NCBI RefSeq assembly: GCF_904846065.1
Contig: NZ_CAJGZV010000001.1
Coordinates: forward strand, 868,001 to 932,000
DNA from: Psychrobacter immobilis
GTDB taxonomy: Bacteria; Pseudomonadota; Gammaproteobacteria; Pseudomonadales; Moraxellaceae
Direction: 5' to 3'
DNA: 64,000 bases
Numbering within the stretch: the first letter of the stretch is position 1; the number at the start of each line of letters is the position of its first letter. A program made the translations under genes and the position numbers. Below the pieces are notes generated by a model. It was not told the DNA's origin. It did not search any database and worked only from the letters and a program-made list of their open reading frames with translations. Shown one piece after another: positions 61,682 to 64,000 of the stretch.

Positions 61682-62950
61682 ATGAAGAATAATCATACGC
61701 TGATTATCGGTAGCGGTATTGTTGGGGCAACGCTTGCTTTAAAGTTGGCGCAAGCAAAAATGCCCGTGACGTTAATTGATGCTCGCCCTGCACGTGATGA
61801 CTCAGAATGGCAACAGATGCTTGGCAAGCGGGATGCGCGCGTTTATGCCTTGAGTCTTGCCAGTATTAATTTACTTAAAGACGTGGGCGTATGGCAAAAG
61901 ATAGCAGCATCAGAGCGCAAAGCCGATTATTCGCAAATGCAGGTGTGGCAACTAAACGGTATGGGTGAGCTATTGTTTGGTGACAGTGTTGATAATCATC
62001 CTAACAGTCATTTACCGCAAATGCTCGGTAGCATGGTCGAGCCTGCCGTCATTGAGCATGCGTTATGGCAATGCCTGTATGAAGATGATGTCAGTGACTA
62101 TCTAACCATTATCGCGGGACAAAAAGTCACAAACATGGATTGGCTAGGTGCAGAGCAAGGCTACCGTGTGACTTTAGACGATCATACTGCTATCGATGCG
62201 ATGCTGCTGGTTGGTGCCGATGGTCGTGGCTCATTTGTGCGCCAGCAAGCGGCGATTGGGCTAGATACACTTGATTATAAGCAAACCGCTATTTGCTGTG
62301 CGATTTACACCGAAAAACCGCATCAAGCGACTGCGCGCCAAGCGATGCTGCCCACAGGTACGCTGGCACTATTGCCGCTCGCTGATATTACTGATGCAGA
62401 TAAAGCCAACCCACAACATTGGCAGTCGATCGTGTGGACATTGCCGCGCAATCAAGCATTGGCGTTGATAGAGGAGGACGCGCGCGTCATTGCTGATAAA
62501 TTGGCTGCTGCCAGTAACTATGAGCTAGGTGCTATCACTCAGATTGAGTCAATTGCTAGCTTTCCACTGACCGCGCAACAAGCGAAAAGCTACGTCGCGG
62601 ATAACTTAGTCTTGATCGGTGATGCAGCGCATGGCGTCCATCCACTGGCGGGTCAAGGGTTGAATTTAGGCATGCTCGATGTGCAGGCCTTAAGCGAGCA
62701 ATTGGCACATGATTTTGAACGTAGTGGTGGAACCAGTTGGGGCAGCAATCAAACGTTGCGTAGCTACGAGCGTTTGCGTCGTCCGCATAATAGTATAATG
62801 ATGCATAGCTTTTCCGCGCTTAATTGGCTATTCGCAGGGTCGCTTGCACAATCGCGTCCTATTCAACAACTTCGCAATAACGGTATGTATCGCGTTGGCA
62901 AAATTAAGCCACTAATGAGACTGTTTGCTAAGCAGGCGAGTGGGGTTTAA
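61682..62950 (+). CDS. UbiH/UbiF/UbiI-family ubiquinone hydroxylase
   Basis: A second FAD hydroxylase of the same family: LIIGSGIVGATLALKLA near the start, VGADGRGSFVRQQ and VLIGDAAHGVHPLAGQGLNLGMLD. The GDAAH form indicates the UbiF/UbiI/VisC branch rather than UbiH. 422 residues. It is 73 bases after ubiH and probably in the same operon. Which ring position it hydroxylates (C5 or C6) cannot be decided from sequence. Confidence 0.85.
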   Translation: MKNNHTLIIGSGIVGATLALKLAQAKMPVTLIDARPARDDSEWQQMLGKRDARVYALSLASINLLKDVGVWQKIAASERKADYSQMQVWQLNGMGELLFGDSVDNHPNSHLPQMLGSMVEPAVIEHALWQCLYEDDVSDYLTIIAGQKVTNMDWLGAEQGYRVTLDDHTAIDAMLLVGADGRGSFVRQQAAIGLDTLDYKQTAICCAIYTEKPHQATARQAMLPTGTLALLPLADITDADKANPQHWQSIVWTLPRNQALALIEEDARVIADKLAAASNYELGAITQIESIASFPLTAQQAKSYVADNLVLIGDAAHGVHPLAGQGLNLGMLDVQALSEQLAHDFERSGGTSWGSNQTLRSYERLRRPHNSIMMHSFSALNWLFAGSLAQSRPIQQLRNNGMYRVGKIKPLMRLFAKQASGV

Positions 62951-62980
62951 GGATAGCTTTAACTTACGGAAGCTTAAAAT

Positions 62981-63616
62981 ATGAATGCTAAATTATGGAC
63001 AATAGTGCCAATCATGATAGGTGTGTTAGCTCTGACAGGTTGTCAAACAGATGATTTTTCTAAGCAAACAAGTCAAACTATCAATATGCCAACGGTTGTG
63101 GTTAATTTGGATAGCGACGGCTATGGTGTGCCTGATGAGTTAGATCAATGTCCAAATACAAAAATGAAAGGTAATGTAGTAGTGGATGACAGGGGCTGTC
63201 ACCTCATTATGGGACCCGATATGAATTTAAAAATGGAATATCGCGCCTTTTTTGCTAAAGGTAGTAGTGAACTAATACCTAAATATAAAGTTGAACTGGA
63301 TAAAGTAGCGGCAAGAATGAAAGAGTATGATACCGCTATCTTTAAAATAGAAGCGCATGCTTCAGAGGATGAAATCAATAAAGAATTAAGCTCATTACCT
63401 AAAAATAGAGCGCTGATGATCAAAAACTATCTTTTATTAAAGCATGGCATAGCCTCTAGTCGATTAATGGCCTTAAATTGTGAGGCTAGAGCGCCTATCG
63501 CACCCAATGATATGGATGAGGGGAGGTCTTTTAATCGTCGGGTCTATGGTTTATTAACTGAACCTGATAATGAGTATCCTATCAATTTAAAAAACGGCAT
63601 CTGCGTTAAATTTTAA
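62981..63616 (+). CDS. OmpA-family lipoprotein
   Basis: The 211-residue protein has a lipoprotein signal with lipobox LTGC (Cys21). Residues about 45-58 (DSDGYGVPDELDQCPNT) are a thrombospondin-3-like calcium repeat. An OmpA-like domain (about 88-185, starting FFAKGSSELIPKYKVELDKVAARM and ending NRRVY) would bind peptidoglycan. Two cysteines after the calcium repeat could form a disulphide. It probably anchors the outer membrane to the wall. It is AT-richer than the ubi genes and 30 bases after them. Confidence 0.85.
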   Translation: MNAKLWTIVPIMIGVLALTGCQTDDFSKQTSQTINMPTVVVNLDSDGYGVPDELDQCPNTKMKGNVVVDDRGCHLIMGPDMNLKMEYRAFFAKGSSELIPKYKVELDKVAARMKEYDTAIFKIEAHASEDEINKELSSLPKNRALMIKNYLLLKHGIASSRLMALNCEARAPIAPNDMDEGRSFNRRVYGLLTEPDNEYPINLKNGICVKF

Positions 63617-63676
63617 ATCAAATTTTTATCAACTATTGACCATTCGTTCAATCCAAATACTCCAAAGGCAAACCTC

Positions 63677-64000
63677 ATGCTTATCCCTAAATACTGGGCG
63701 CAACACAAACAGCGCTTTGAATCGCTAGAAACGTCTAGTAACCCTTCCAAGCAAGCCACTATCAAACGTTACGGTTGGTCGGATGTCAGCCAAATGGAAG
63801 CGCTATCCCATGCTAAAGCGCGAGTAGATGACGCCCATGAGCGATGGCTGGCAGGTGAAGATATCTTACGTCGTGAGCGCAAGGAAGAGTATAACGAAGG
63901 CAATAGCATTCCTATTCGTGAAAAGATTATTTATGAGCATGATTTTCCAGAAAATGAATTATCTAATAATAGTGCAGCAGTAACGAAGCTCATTGTCACG
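63677..64000 (+). CDS. Conserved hypothetical protein, N-terminal part (3' end outside window)
   Basis: An open frame from ATG 63677 (AAAGG just upstream) runs to the end of the window: 108 codons. It begins MLIPKYWAQHKQRFE and continues with RYGWSDVSQMEALSHAKAR and RREYNEGN-like segments. The order K-YW-, RYGWSD-SQ-EA, H-A-AR, RRE-K-YN and IPIRE resembles a conserved proteobacterial family of unknown function. The rest is beyond the window. Confidence 0.6.
   Translation, partial: MLIPKYWAQHKQRFESLETSSNPSKQATIKRYGWSDVSQMEALSHAKARVDDAHERWLAGEDILRRERKEEYNEGNSIPIREKIIYEHDFPENELSNNSAAVTKLIVT

Overview
The window looks like a chromosomal segment of a gammaproteobacterium of the family Moraxellaceae, most likely Psychrobacter. 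The evidence is the rRNA genes, the protein sequences, a NADH dehydrogenase I operon with a fused nuoCD, and Moraxellaceae-style neighbourhoods such as dut-algC-argB. The taxon is inferred by eye from sequence character; no search was run.

Layout. 1-252 is the 3' end of pssA. 575-6380 is a complete rRNA operon: two promoters, 16S, tRNA-Ile(GAT), tRNA-Ala(TGC), 23S, 5S and a terminator, with long complementary processing arms around 16S and 23S. 6496-7780 is an AT-rich two-gene accessory island: a 61-residue single-pass membrane protein with an IQVG (RHIM-like) motif, overlapping a 369-residue protein whose N-terminus carries a related GDNS-N-Q motif. 7836-17110 holds OsmC-like, flavodoxin-like and DUF938 methyltransferase genes, ppc, a secreted dienelactone hydrolase, a large-subunit catalase and an unusual lipoprotein. 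17395-22450 holds a metallo-beta-lactamase-fold enzyme, two identical tRNA-Lys genes and macAB.

22618-36126 begins with an orphan Imm63-type immunity protein, convergent with and overlapping the leuS-lptE-holA block. It continues with a small membrane protein, an ArsC/YffB-like protein, the dut-algC-argB cluster with a small membrane protein, mgtE and rep. 37028-53470 is the complete 13-gene nuo operon (A, B, CD, E-N) encoding respiratory complex I, with a long structured leader and a tandem-repeat spacer between nuoB and nuoCD. 53638-64000 holds fpr, a Moraxellaceae-type hypothetical gene, a TonB-like gene with a tiny upstream ORF, an MscS channel, ybeY, phoH/ybeZ, two ubiquinone hydroxylases, an OmpA-like lipoprotein and the start of a conserved hypothetical gene.

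Most of the window is housekeeping: respiration and ubiquinone, anaplerosis, oxidative stress defence, outer-membrane biogenesis and translation. The parts most worth following up are the RHIM-like gene pair after the rRNA operon, the orphan Imm63 gene, three intergenic arrays each made of five units of 16 or 20 bp, and a 62-bp inverted-repeat element with a possible relative fused to the tonB stop codon.
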